Shown here one piece after another: positions 45,625 to 56,814 of a DNA stretch of 64,000 nucleotides (position 1 is the stretch's first letter; every line of letters starts with the position of its first letter). Below the pieces are notes generated by a model. It was not told the origin of the DNA. It made no database searches and worked only from the letters and a program-made list of their open reading frames with translations. The translations under genes were made by a program, and so were the position numbers. Origin of the DNA: Purpureocillium takamizusanense (Eukaryota; Ascomycota; Sordariomycetes; Hypocreales; Ophiocordycipitaceae); assembly GCF_022605165.1 (NCBI RefSeq), contig NC_063078.1, forward strand, positions 992,001-1,056,000. The letters are read 5' to 3'.

Positions 45625-48450
45625 GGCACGAACAATGCCGAAGATGGTGAGTTTGGATTCGGGGTGGCTGGTGTCGGAATTTGCGCGAGACCTCGCGGTG
45701 GGAGAACTGCTCAGAATAGAGCCAGACTCGCGTTCCGAGGTGGCTGTCGATTGGAGAATCCCGGACGTGCGATAAGGTCGTGGATGATGGATGGTCCGGA
45801 GCTCTGCCTTGGGTCCTTGCGACGACCATCCAGAGACGTTACCAGCTTGAGTGCTTCTACGCCGGCAGCTCCCTGCGTCTCCTGCGCAGCACCCTCGTGG
45901 ACCGCGTGGCACTATTCCGGAGGTTGAAGGCGCATTACCCGATTGTGAAAGCTCGAGGACTCGGGGGTTGTGGCAGGAGAGGCTGTCCGAAGGGAGTTCA
46001 CGAGGCAAAACGGGCGGTGGCAGCGAAGGGCGGGATGGAGTCGACGTGCAGGAGGGGGGAATGCGGTAAGCGGAAAAGCTGCGGCGATGCCAAAGACGGC
46101 CGGCAAACAGCAGTGTTTGCCTCAGATGGTAGGTGAGGGGATGCGTCGCGCGGGGGGCGGCACCGTGGGGAGAGTCGTATGAGCGAAGCGTGAAGTGATT
46201 GACGACGAGTGTGGTTGACAGCTGGAGGAGGTTGAATGAATGGAATGCTTGGGGGGTGGCGTCGGCGGCGACGGCGGCGGGCGGGCGGCGCGCTAAGGAG
46301 ACCAGGCGGGATTTGGCCCAATTAGGGCGGGCGGGACGTGCCTGTGAGCCACCCACGGCTGGGGGGGACCAGCCTAGGGGACGGCGGTACCTGCTACGTC
46401 CCTGGGTTCACGGCGTACTGAGATGTCGCTCAGGGCGCTGCAGCTGTCGCAGCCGCCGTGCCGCGTTCGTGCTGTTGTTGTTTGACTACCTGCCCTACGT
46501 TGTTGTCCCCTCGTGCCGCGCTGGTGCGAGAGAGGCGTTCCCCATGGTGGCTCCAGCCACGTTCAATGAGCACAGCCAGTCGGGCAGGCGTTTTGATTGA
46601 GCTACGTATACGGAGTAGGTAGTAAGTAGGTACAGTTGCTGCTGCAGCGCCTACTTCAAAGGTAAATAGTATCGACGTGTCACACACATGAACGCCCACA
46701 TGGTGGTTCTGGGCCATTGAGCGCATAGTCGAAACATCCAAAATCGACTCACTGCTGTTGCCAAGCGCCTCTGCACGATGCTTGCAGTACAATCGGCCCC
46801 AAAACCTAGAAAAGTTGAGGACCAACCTGTGCGAAAGCCTGTAGATGGAGGCTCTCAGGTGAACGCTTCGCTGGCTGCCCTGCCATGTTCTCTGCGCAAG
46901 GGAGCGAGGTTCGCGAAGCTAGATCAATGGCAGCATCGTCGGCATGTGAAAGCCACGCCGAATTGTTCCACGCCAGCGGAATAAAACGTCTCTCAGCCGT
47001 TGCTTTGCGCAGCGGCATCAAGTATCAAGCAACCCTTCTTTCGACGCGTCGGCGGCACCAAGTGAACGAGCAGAATATGCCCGACGTGCGCATACAGTTG
47101 CTGTGTGTTTATCTGCTTCAAGGGCGCGCTGCCTGTTTGGTACTGGCTGTTGTTTTCCCCATCGCGTGTATGTATGTATGCACCACTACTAAAATGTCAA
47201 TGAAGCGGGCTAGCGGCTGCTGTTCGTTTGCTTCCATGTTGTTGTTTATTTTGTCCTCACACAAAGGCGGCGCGCGTGGTGCCACTGCCGCCGTATCAGG
47301 TACGTACCTTAGGTACCTACACATGTAGCCCCTCAGTGCCAACTTCTATTGGTCCCTACCCACTAGGTAAGTATCTGGTAGGTATCTTAGGTAGGTACCG
47401 AGGCAGACCGTTGCTTTACGTACTACTATACTGTACCTACTAGTCCATCGCCGCATCTCCGTGCGAGACACGACGAAACGGAAAAGTCAGCCCGAGTTAG
47501 ACCCCCGTCAGCCACAGCACCAGCTGTGTCTGCGAAGCTTTCTTACCTGGCTTGCCTAGATGCGAAACACTACATACTACCTTAGCAAGTGCGAGTGACT
47601 GCCCATGACTCTGCTCCGCACGAAGCGTTACTATATCTTACATGAATGCGTAGAGATACCCGCTTACAAGGTTAGTGCTAAACATAAGGGAGCATAATTA
47701 AGATATTAGCCAACTACTAACGTTATTAACGCGGCACCGCGGCAAAGCAAACCCAACCTGCCTGGGTAATAAACGGCACGACCACGCTGTTGAGGTACGA
47801 AATAGCCTCGCGTATGTCCGGCAGAACCAGCATCTAGGCCTTGCGGGACGCGTCTGGCCGTTGCGCCCCTCGAGCGCCGTGGAAACAACGCACACGTGGC
47901 GTAGCCCCGACGATGTCCCCTCTCCCCCTGCGTGGCGTCGCGCCTGGTCAGACCGCGCACGACGCATCAGTTTCGCGTCACGCGTTTTTAAAGTGCCGCC
48001 CAACGCGAGTCGCACAACCGCCACAGCTGCACCTGGAGCCAACACAGGTCCAAGATGCCCTTGCTACTTTGGACGAAGCATCCGCGGCTATTGTCACCAC
48101 AAGGCATACCTGACATCTCGTCGAAACATCCTGGTACTACTAGGTAGTATGCGGGTAAACAGGTAGATCATTCAATTCTGCGGCTGAACCCGACTCTTCC
48201 CATGTCAGATAGGCTCCTGGCCTAGTGTCAAGCAACAGCCCTCCTCACATCAGCCCCTAACCCCCTCTGCATCTTGTACGCCATCGCCGCGTACTCGTGT
48301 GTGTCTATTTGTATCTACCAAGGTCTTTCCATATGGTAGCGGCGACAAAGGAAAATTCCAAACGCTTGTGGAGTGTTCGCGGAAACAAAGAAAGTAAAGT
48401 TCCAAGGGTATGCCATTTCCGTGCATGTCGCTGTTCATTCGGGACTGGTA
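45625..48450. other. Long CDH1 upstream region
   Basis: About 2.8 kb between CDH1 and the next minus-strand gene. The first 730 bp continue the CDH1 frame without a stop but lack an ATG. A GGTACC cluster lies at 47299-47460. Other open frames are short and without family resemblance. Confidence 0.5.
47299..47445. repeat. GGTACC motif cluster
   Basis: Contains CAGGTACGTACCTTAGGTACC, TAGGTAAGTATCTGGTAGGTA, CTTAGGTAGGTACCGAGG and a TACGTACTACTATACTGTACC stretch, all intergenic. Confidence 0.6.
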
Positions 48451-49689
48451 TCACGCTTTTGGCTCAGCTTGCGACAAAAGCCGCTGCCGCAGGCCGTTGC
48501 AAACGTCTTCGAAGCCCCCAATGACCTCGCCGCACACCCCAGCGCATTCTCTTTTCTGTAACCTCTCCCCCCAATTCCCACGGCTGAGCCATCGCTCGCC
48601 TTCTTCTCGCAGCTCATCTTCTCGTCGCATCTCAGCCACCAATTCCTTGGCGCTCTTGAGTTTCCGCGTCGCACTCGAAGTGGTTTGGCGCGACATGTGC
48701 AGCGTGTCCGAGAGATAGCTCAATGTCTGTATCAAATCTGCTGTGACAGAGTGAAGCGCTGCGAGTGAGTTGAACGCCGATGTCGATGGCCGAGGCATGG
48801 CGTCTGATAGGGACAACAGAAGTGGAACGAGATCATCTACAATGTCGACATCTGGCGGAGGCGCCAAAGGTGACAGCAGCGGGAATGTAAGGCTGTGAAG
48901 CTGTCGTGTCTGGTGGGCAAGGTGTGTGGTCAACGCTGTGTGAGCCGTGATCAACCTATGTTTCGACCAGTGTCAGTGATTTGTCGGTACAAGTCAATGG
49001 GACGTCGCGAACTGGCAGGAGTCTCACCTCGAGGCACTCCCCTCCACCACCGACTGCGATCCCAAGTCCCGCAGACCACCTGTGACTCGTTGGAATATGT
49101 CGTCTGCAGATCCCCCAAGGCTCCCCGTTCCACGCCTAGCCAGAGACTCGACGGCGTCAATCCTGGCGATCAAGGTAGGCGGCATGCCCGCGGCGTCGAG
49201 GTCCGAGTCTGAACCATATTCACTGCCGTCGTACTCGCTTTCCTTTCGCTGATGAGCTCTCCTGTAAGGTGAGGGTATGCCGAGTGCGTCGTCCTTGCCT
49301 CGCGCGCCACCATCTTCTACCCAGCTGCCGCCCGCGGTCGAGTTCTTGTGTCGCTCTATCGCTGTTGCATCGACCGCATTGGCGTGACCATCGTCGGCCG
49401 TCTCGCCCGTGTCCACCTGACGCGGCAGCTCGTCATCGTCGTCATCGTCATCCTCCCCCTCTTCAGAGTCAGTGAGTGCATCGGCGAGTTCGTCTGCCAA
49501 GTTCCCCATGCCGTTGCCTGAAGCAGCAACGCCACCAAGCATGTGGAGCTCCAGAGAGTCCTGGTGGACTATGCTGCTCCCATCGTGCAGGGAAGACTTG
49601 GACAGGCGCCGCACATGCGGAGACGCCTGGACACTGTCGATAGCCGACGAGTTGCGCGAATGTCGCGGCGTGCGCGGTGAGGACGGCAT
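48451..49689 (-). CDS. Conserved-looking protein of unknown function with helical C-terminus
   Basis: I do not recognise the family. Exons 49689-49028 and 48955-48451 (donor gtgaga, acceptor acatag); 388 residues. The N-terminus is disordered, with SP/TP sites (MPSSPRTPRHSRNSS, VQASPHVRRLSKSSL), then an acidic run (DSEEGEDDDDDDDE). From about residue 180 it becomes helical: PPTLIARIDAVESLARRG, LITAHTALTTHLAHQTRQLH, LHMSRQTTSSATRKLKSAKE and LVAEMRREDELREEGERWLS. A Cys-containing end segment (ECAGVCGEVIGGFEDVCNGL) closes the protein. The helical half may form a coiled coil with a partner. The intron and consistent reading phase make this a real gene in my view. No earlier in-frame ATG exists. 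Confidence 0.75.
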
Positions 49690-50748
49690 GGCCAATATTC
49701 TTCGGGCGAGGTGGGGGTGGTTGAAAGCGAGTCGGGGGCGCAAGAGCGAGAGCGAGAGCGGCAACGCAGTGACGATTGTGGAGGCGCCCTTCCGTCACGG
49801 CCGCCGGCGGCGCGATTCCAGCCCGTGGGCCAACCAACAAAGGAAGGATTGTGTGATGCGCCCCCTTTTGTGAACTCAGCCGCTGGAAGTGGTGGACTGC
49901 CCTGCAGGCGACCGGTGCTCTAGAGTTGTTTGGGTGGGCGGTCAAGCAAGACGGCCGGACGATAGCGGGACTCGCAAGGTGGATGCCAGTCTATCCTACT
50001 GAGCACCGGGGCGCTGTTCGACTCGGCCCGAGTTTTGATGGTGACGGGGGCCTGCTCGTTTGCATGAGCAGAAGTTGGCGGGACTGTAAGGTAAGTAGTA
50101 GCAATATTCTTAACCAGGGGTCAAACCTTAGTACCCAGGTAATGAAGAGGATACTACCTTGACTTTGGCAGGGGTTCGGAAATCGAGTGCTAACTTACTA
50201 CCGGGTACTGCAATATCCAGCTTCCACATCCTCGAGGTGCGTTGGTCAACGTGCCACTAGCATGATCCCAAAGGCGAGCGCCCACTCGTGCCTGACGTCC
50301 AAACTGTGGTCGGTAAAGTACGTGTAGGTACATAATTCGAGCGGGCCAGTGACGCAGAAGCCCATTGGCGCCTCTTGGTGCGCGCAAAGTGCCAACCTCC
50401 TGTACCTTAGTGGTACCTGTGATAGAGGCACTTACAGGTACAAAGGGGGGGCGATCAACGCACGGCCCTCATAAGCCTCTTCGTGTTCCCCCTGTCACGC
50501 TGTGGGTCGTGGTGGCCCAACGACGTCCATTATTAGCTAAGCCTCCAAGTTTCTCTTTTTGTCTGCTAGGTTCGAAGTACGTATCTACTTCGTACTTCGT
50601 AAACGTAAACCCCGGGCCCCAAGCGATTACCCAGCGCCCGTTGCCTTCAAACAAGACGCCGTCGAGACGCTGAACCTCTACGGGGGTTTGAAGCAGTCGC
50701 GTGGCCTTTATACCTGTATCGGTAACTCGGCGTTGCAGCTTACACACC
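49690..50748. other. Divergent intergenic region, orphan gene and NAA20
   Basis: About 1.06 kb. It contains TTAGTGGTACCTGT at 50407-50420 and GTTCGAAGTACGTATCTACTTCGTACTTCG near 50571-50600 (positions given, long dyad), the latter about 150 bp before the NAA20 start. No gene. Confidence 0.55.
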
Positions 50749-51381
50749 ATGGCGAGCTTCCGTCGGTTTCGCCCCGACGATGTCAACAAATTCTCTAAAT
50801 GCAATCTCGACCCGCTGACTGAGACATACGAGCTCAGCTTCTATCTTCAGTATTATACAAAATGGCCATCGCTTTTCCAAGTGTGCGAAGATAGAGACGG
50901 CAATATTGTCGGTTACAGTGAGTAGGCCTCTAACGTAGCCATGCAACAAGAGCCAGATGGCTAATCCACTGGGGCAGTCATGGGCAAGGTCGAGTCGTCT
51001 CCAGATGCTTACAAGTATTCGGAGCACTACCTTCCGTGGCATGCGCACATCACGGCGCTCACAGTGGCTCCTGAAGCCCGCCGATTAGGTGTTGGCAGAA
51101 TCTTGACGGAACAACTCGAGGCCGCCGCTGACGCCAACGATGCCTGGTTCGTCGATCTCTTTGTCCGCAAGAGCAACCACCGGGCTATTGCCTTCTATGA
51201 GAGCTTGGGCTACAGTGTCTTTCGCGTTGTCAAAGACTACTACGGAGATCATGCCACAGATCCGAACAAGGACAGCGAGGACGCCTTTGACATGCGTAAG
51301 TCAATGCGCCGAGATCAACATCGCCAACATGTCAGAGACGATGGAAAGAACCACGTGGTCGATCCAGAAGATGTCTGGTAG
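50749..51381 (+). CDS. NAT3: N-terminal acetyltransferase NatB catalytic subunit (Naa20/Nat3)
   Basis: GNAT-fold acetyltransferase that acetylates nascent proteins starting Met-Asp, Met-Glu, Met-Asn or Met-Gln. Exons 50749-50917 and 50978-51381; 190 residues. The N-terminus MASFRRFRPDDVNKFSKCNL is followed by LDPLTETYELSFYLQYYTKW, which is diagnostic of Naa20. The acetyl-CoA loop is ARRLGVGRILTEQLE (R-x-x-G-x-G), and the late GNAT segment is DLFVRKSNHRAIAFYESLGY then SVFRVVKDYYGD. The tail DAFDMRKSMRRD is also family-typical. Length matches the family. It acts with the auxiliary subunit Naa25, which is not in this window. Confidence 0.96.
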
Positions 51382-54091
51382 CAGCTTGGATCATTGTGCA
51401 ACGAGCTTCCGATCCCGCCGCTCGAGTACGATGCGGCCCCGGGGCAGGCACTGGCATTCCCGAAGTGGCTTCAAAGTTTTATGGGTCGGGAGCCATGTTG
51501 GCAGCGCCCAGGCTTTACCTAAGACAGATGTCACGAGTGCTGCACTTTTGCCGTGGGCTGTGGTGCACCCATGGTTGCAGTATCCTCAAAGCCGAGCCTC
51601 TTCAACGCCTTTGAGACAGCGGGTGCAAAGCAAACATGAAAGGTTTCTGCCTGAGGGGGGCAAGGATCATGGGGGGTACCGCGTGCGCGCAGGAGGGTGC
51701 ACACTCGCAGAGAACTGGCTTCTGATGCTATGCACCCATATCCCATCAGACCTTGGAAACTCCTGAGTTGCTCGAAGCTATATGGCGGTATACTGGCCCG
51801 TGCTCGGCAGGCCTCAACACCACGCTCGCGCCTGGGCTTGGGGCGGGTGGTGCGCTTCCATGATATCTCGACGCGGCACCCGAACCCATCACCTGCCTTG
51901 CAGACAAATGCCTGCAAAGCTCTTGTCTGCACGTGCGCTGCTTATTCTTAGGTGCATCCATAGCTCTGACAAGATCGTGTCGCAGCGAAGGCAAATGCAT
52001 AAATTACGCAGCGAGTTCGTTTTCGCAGCCCGCTCTGATTCACATGAAATGTACGAGGGAGATGTCACCTCCAAGGCCGAAATCTTCAGGAATGTGGTTT
52101 CAGTTCTTTTGTCTCGCTACAAGGCGCCCCTGGTGTGCGTGTGGACGATACGGGCTCTGGTTTGCCACTGTTTCCCTGTACTGCCAGAGCGCCGTCGAGA
52201 AACCATCTCTCCCAATCTCGCCAGGCTTGCCAGGCTCGCCTCACGCTTAGCCTGTATTCTGAAACAAGTCGCAACAAGTCGCTCGGATTTACATGCTGAC
52301 CTCTGTGTACAGAGGGATCTAGTGATATCCCGTCCTGCCCGTCCCATGTCGATTCTGCTGGTCGACCCGAGGTAGAGCATCGCTGGCTCGTTCAAGCGAG
52401 CGCGATTTCTCGTTGAGATAAGCGTGTTTCCTCGAAACTGTGTCGTTTCTGCTCTATCTTGAGGCCACCGGACGAGTATTCAACGGCGCTCACGTACTTC
52501 GAGAGAGCCTGGTCTCCAACCCAACGTGGAGCCCAATCACCTCTCCCGCTCATGGTCCGCTAGTACCAGCAACAAAGTACTGAATGCCCTCGCACGGTAA
52601 CCCGCATTATCATCTCCCACAAATACAGAAGTCGGGTTGCTAGCCTTCTTCATAGCGCTACCTTGAAAACGATAACCGCCCGTGTAGTTTTCTCATCTAT
52701 TCACGCACTCACTCCGTATCACCGCGCTGCGTCACGATGTCTCCGCAACTAATGTTCCTCATATGCTGGGTGTAGAGAAATTAAGTTACGGTGTAGTTGA
52801 CCGTCTTTTGTTTTCCGAGTTCCTTAGCAGCCAAGTCATCCATGGCTTCTCCCAGAAGCAGTAGGGGGGCTGTCGAATCGTCTAATCCGCAGGGAGGTCC
52901 GTATGAAGTCAAACTGCGGCATACTTGGATACAGAACGCTATTCCGTGAAAACTATGAGACAGTCGGCCGGATCTACCCGACGTTTCCAATCTTCGTCTA
53001 TACTCATCTATTGAGTCCGGTGTAGCTCTTTAAAGCGCTCTTATAGCATCACTCAAGCAGTCAGTGCCCGAACGACCACGCTGTGCATGATATTGAATCC
53101 TATGTCCGCAACGCGATAGGTCATACAGATGGTAAGGACGGATATATGCTCCTTGGAGGAGTGTCTATATGCCGGTAATAGGGTTTGCTTTCGCCGAATT
53201 ATTGCAACAAGGCTCTCATCCACCATGGGCCTCTACAGTCGTTGACGAGACCAGCCTAGACAAAGTGTAATACAATCTTAATTGCTATGTGCCTGACGCC
53301 CTTTGTATCGACATTCTCCAGCAGTAGGCCACGGAACAGGTCTGGTTATCACATCGAAATTGGTTCGGAACTCTTACGTACTATGTAAGAGATGAACTAC
53401 CTAGCTATCTAGCTGGCATCCCTCCTGTTCTCCAGCTGGCTAAGCACGGATGACGTGCGGGCCGGCTTGCGAACCAGACATTCTAGCCCTCAAAGGCATC
53501 ATTGGCGGTGGAACCGCAGCGGAAATGGCGCAAAACAGCAACCAAGGCGTGCCTGGACCCGACGACGTGACGCCTTTGTTTTTTTATGTTGGTGTGCGTG
53601 TAATCAGTCAAGTCAGGGAACCAGTATTAGCACGTAAAGAACCTCATAGTAGACTAGTAAGTAGTCACAGTAGGCTAGTGGTAGTGGTCAGTTGGGGCAG
53701 GCAGTGTACCAGCAAGGTCCTTCCGTTGCCAGGCTGTCTTCAGACCTCTGGTTGGTCAGCCGCGGCTGACTGACTCAGCCTTTTGGCCTCAGGCCCCCAT
53801 CCACTCGCCCTGACCCAAAAAAGTCCGTTCTCACAGCGGGTGGCGCCAGTGCCTGCCTGCCTCTCTCCCTCGCCTGCATGCCGCCTCGCGTGTGCCCGTT
53901 TTTTTCCCTCTCCATCACCTGTCCCATCAACCTCAGCACTTGCGTTCTGATCTCTCCTCCTTCACCAACCCATCGTCAACACGCCGCAGGTTCTCCAGCA
54001 TCAACACAGGTGACTTCAGAAAGTCGGCAGAGCATCAAGCAACACAGTCTCGCTCTCCTCGCCTTCATTTTCGCCATTTCAATCGCCTGCC
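51382..54091. other. Gene-poor stretch upstream of the Tra2-like gene
   Basis: About 2.7 kb. Open frames on both strands (longest 51782-52375) show no domain or splice support, and composition is less GC-biased than exons. The last few hundred bases are pyrimidine-rich and probably the 5' UTR and promoter of the RRM gene. I see no RNA gene or mobile element. Confidence 0.5.
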
Positions 54092-55352
54092 ATGGCAACC
54101 ACCGCGATGGACTACGAAGCCGCAGGTGGCGATCGGTATGACGGTACGAGACCAACCCCCCCCTCGTCGTCGACGCCGCGTAAAGTCGTGGCGGTAGATG
54201 ATGGCATCGTCGGTCTAACCGCCCATCAACATTGTCGGCGGTCCACGCGTCTTCTAAATCATCTTTCGCTTTGAACAAGATTACTTACGCGACCCCCAGA
54301 CGAGCCCCCTCGGTATGAGCGTGACAATCGAAGTGCCTCCCCCCGACCCATTCGCGATGATAACGATGGCGGTCGTCGCCGCTCTGCTTCGCCTAATGGC
54401 AATGCCGACGGGTAGGCTCGCGGTCTTCCTTCCATTTGAATTTCCAGAAAGCTAATACCTTCTTTTTAAGCGGCCCCAAGACTTCGTCTGGCCCCCGAGA
54501 CGACGATGATGATGGCGCCATCAACCCTGGCTCCAATCTTTTTGTCACGGGTATTCATCCCCGTCTCACGGAAGCCGAGGTGTCCAAGATGTTCGAGAAA
54601 TACGGTGATGTTGAGAAGTGCCAGATCATGCGTGACCCACACACCAAGGAGTCGCGTGGTTTTGGCTTCGTCAAGATGGTCACGTCTGAGCAGGCCGAGG
54701 CCGCCAAGGAAGGCTTGCAGGGAGAACAGATTGAGGGCCGCACTCTGAGCATTGAGAAGGCTCGGCGTGCCCGGCCACGCACCCCGACGCCTGGCAAGTA
54801 CTTTGGACCACCAAAGCGAGGTCCGTATCTCTACAGAAATTTTCCACGCTCTGTCAATCTGCTGACTATCTTACAGACCCTCGCCCTCGCTTCGACGACC
54901 GTCGACGAGGCGGCTACAGTGGAGGTCCAGGCGCTTCTGGCCGCGATGACTATCGCTACCGTGGGTACGATCGTGGGAATGATCGTCGATATGATGACCG
55001 CCGTTACGACGAAGGTAGGGGCGGCTACGAACGTGGCTACCGCGAGGAGCGACGCTACGATGATCGCGGCTACGGACGCGACTACGAGCGCAGCTATGAA
55101 CGTCGCGACCGCGGCGGCGGCGGCGGCGGCGGCGACGACTATTATGGTCGCGAGCGATACGGTGGGCGCGAGGACCGCGGCGACCGCTACGCTCAGCGTG
55201 GTGGGCCTGGTGGCTATGACCGCGAACGATACGATCGCCAGGGCGAACGCGACGTTGCTCGCTCCCGGGAGCCCGCGGCAGGCGGCTCTGGCTATGGCGA
55301 GTCCGGCTCGCGGTCAGATGCCCGGGAGGCATATACAGGTTCGCAATATTAA
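54092..55352 (+). CDS. Tra2-like RRM protein with arginine/glycine-rich tail
   Basis: Predicted splicing or mRNP factor. Exons: 54092-54143, 54300-54411, 54471-54820, 54877-55352; 329 residues. A short N-terminal RS-like region (NRSASPRPIRDDNDGGRRRS) precedes one RRM at about 73-155, with RNP2 LFVTGI and RNP1 RGFGFVKM. This is followed by RTLSIEKARRARPRTPTPGK, the linker typical of transformer-2 proteins. The C-terminal half is low-complexity RG/YGG/DRR sequence (DDRRYDEGRGGYERGY, RDRGGGGGGGDDYYGR). The long frame that continues past 54820 without splicing is spurious. It reads Ala/Thr-rich because it is the wrong frame. The gene is convergent with SEC39. Confidence 0.92.
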
Positions 55353-56814
55353 TGCGCATCACCAGCTCTCGTTCCTGCTAATCAATTTAGGCCCTGAGCC
55401 CTCGGCGCGATAATTGCATGAACGGCGAAAACCGACTGTCTTCTACGCCAAGCCGCTGCCGACCGCTGGTGCCTTGCTCGTGGTTTTGCTTCTACGCCGT
55501 TTGTGTTTCTATCTGCTTTCTATGTCTCTTATTGTCGCTCAGTCGCTTTCTCCACCGTTCAAAGTGGGCTCCTTTGTCGTCGTCTCAATCAGGAGTTTGT
55601 GCGATGCACACCAGTGTCGTTGAGGATTTGAGGGGGGCGGTATCGAGATCTCGGCCTGCGCCTATGGAGTATTCTTTCTATTTTCTCGCGGGTCTATCTT
55701 GAAGCGACAGGGCTTCGGAGGGACCACGTATGGAATCTTCCGGATCTCGCAGTTTCAAATCACTTCGTCAACCTGGTCTCGTTGCGCGACAGCACCTTTG
55801 GTAGCAATGGCAGCACAGCAAACGCAACAGACGCCGACCTCGGTTCGTCTTTGACCAGTGTAAACCTGGATCAATAATCGCAACATCGGCTGCATCAACT
55901 CGCTGCCACAGCCTCATGTATCAAATATCACATCTGAATCCGACGGCGGCTAGCTTTAAGCGCAGCATCGACCATGACGACGATTTTCTCGCCCTTGACT
56001 AATCTCGCTCGTACATCTGGGATTGACTGTGCAAATGTCATCCAATAGGCAATCAACATGCTTCTCGCCGTAAACCGCCATATCGCCGTCTCATCAACTC
56101 GTATCGACGCTCTCGGTTCACTAGATCTGGATCAGAGCTCTGCTTTCTGCGATCGGCAAAGCCCTTGGCTGCCGTCACGTTGTCTACTTTCTGCAGTTTG
56201 AAGACGCCCAGCACGGGCAGGTAAGGAGTCACGCCGTGTCTGACTTTGCCTACAAGTCTACAAGCTTCTCATCCGTACTTCATCACATCCAAGGTCGCGC
56301 TAATTGGACAGGAAAGCACCCGAACTTACAGGTCACGCGTGTCTGGTCAACACAGTTTGGCGGCCATCGGTCGTCGCAAGAAACAGGCATTTATGTTCGA
56401 TGAGACGGGCCGCAGCTGCACAGTGCCAGCGTTGCGGACCCCGGAAGTCAAGCCACGGAACTCAGGTTGTCGTCTCTGAGCAGACTCGAACTGTTCAGAG
56501 CGGCGTCTTTGACTAGGTTCAAAATGTATCGACGTGCGCCGACATGGCGTATTCTGGTCGAACGTAGTTCTTGACTATGATCGTCATACACCCAAACTCC
56601 GAGCACCTGGCGCCCGCCCCAGCCTTGTCGTGGTTACAACCCAAGCCCAACATCATGGCATCGAACATGGTAGATTTCATATTAGCTGTGTTAAAAACCC
56701 CTTGTCATGATTTGATAGCAGAAACCTATGTTTAGTCCCGCCCGCGAAGTGACATTGGTCCTCGTTGAAGTGAAGTCTATTGTTCTGTGGCACACATGTC
56801 CCTGGTCAACAACA
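55353..56814. other. Convergent intergenic region, Tra2-like gene and SEC39
   Basis: About 1.46 kb that should hold both 3' UTRs. Composition is moderate and I find no conserved frame, tRNA-like B box or repeat cluster. Confidence 0.5.

Noticed and set aside
51782..52375. Open frame of 197 codons
   Set aside because: No recognisable domain, no splice partners, irregular composition, and overlapping frames of similar size on the other strand.
54821..55413. Unspliced continuation of the Tra2-like frame past exon 3
   Set aside because: It gives an Ala/Thr/Val-rich string, whereas splicing at 54820/54877 restores an RG/YGG tail typical of the family.
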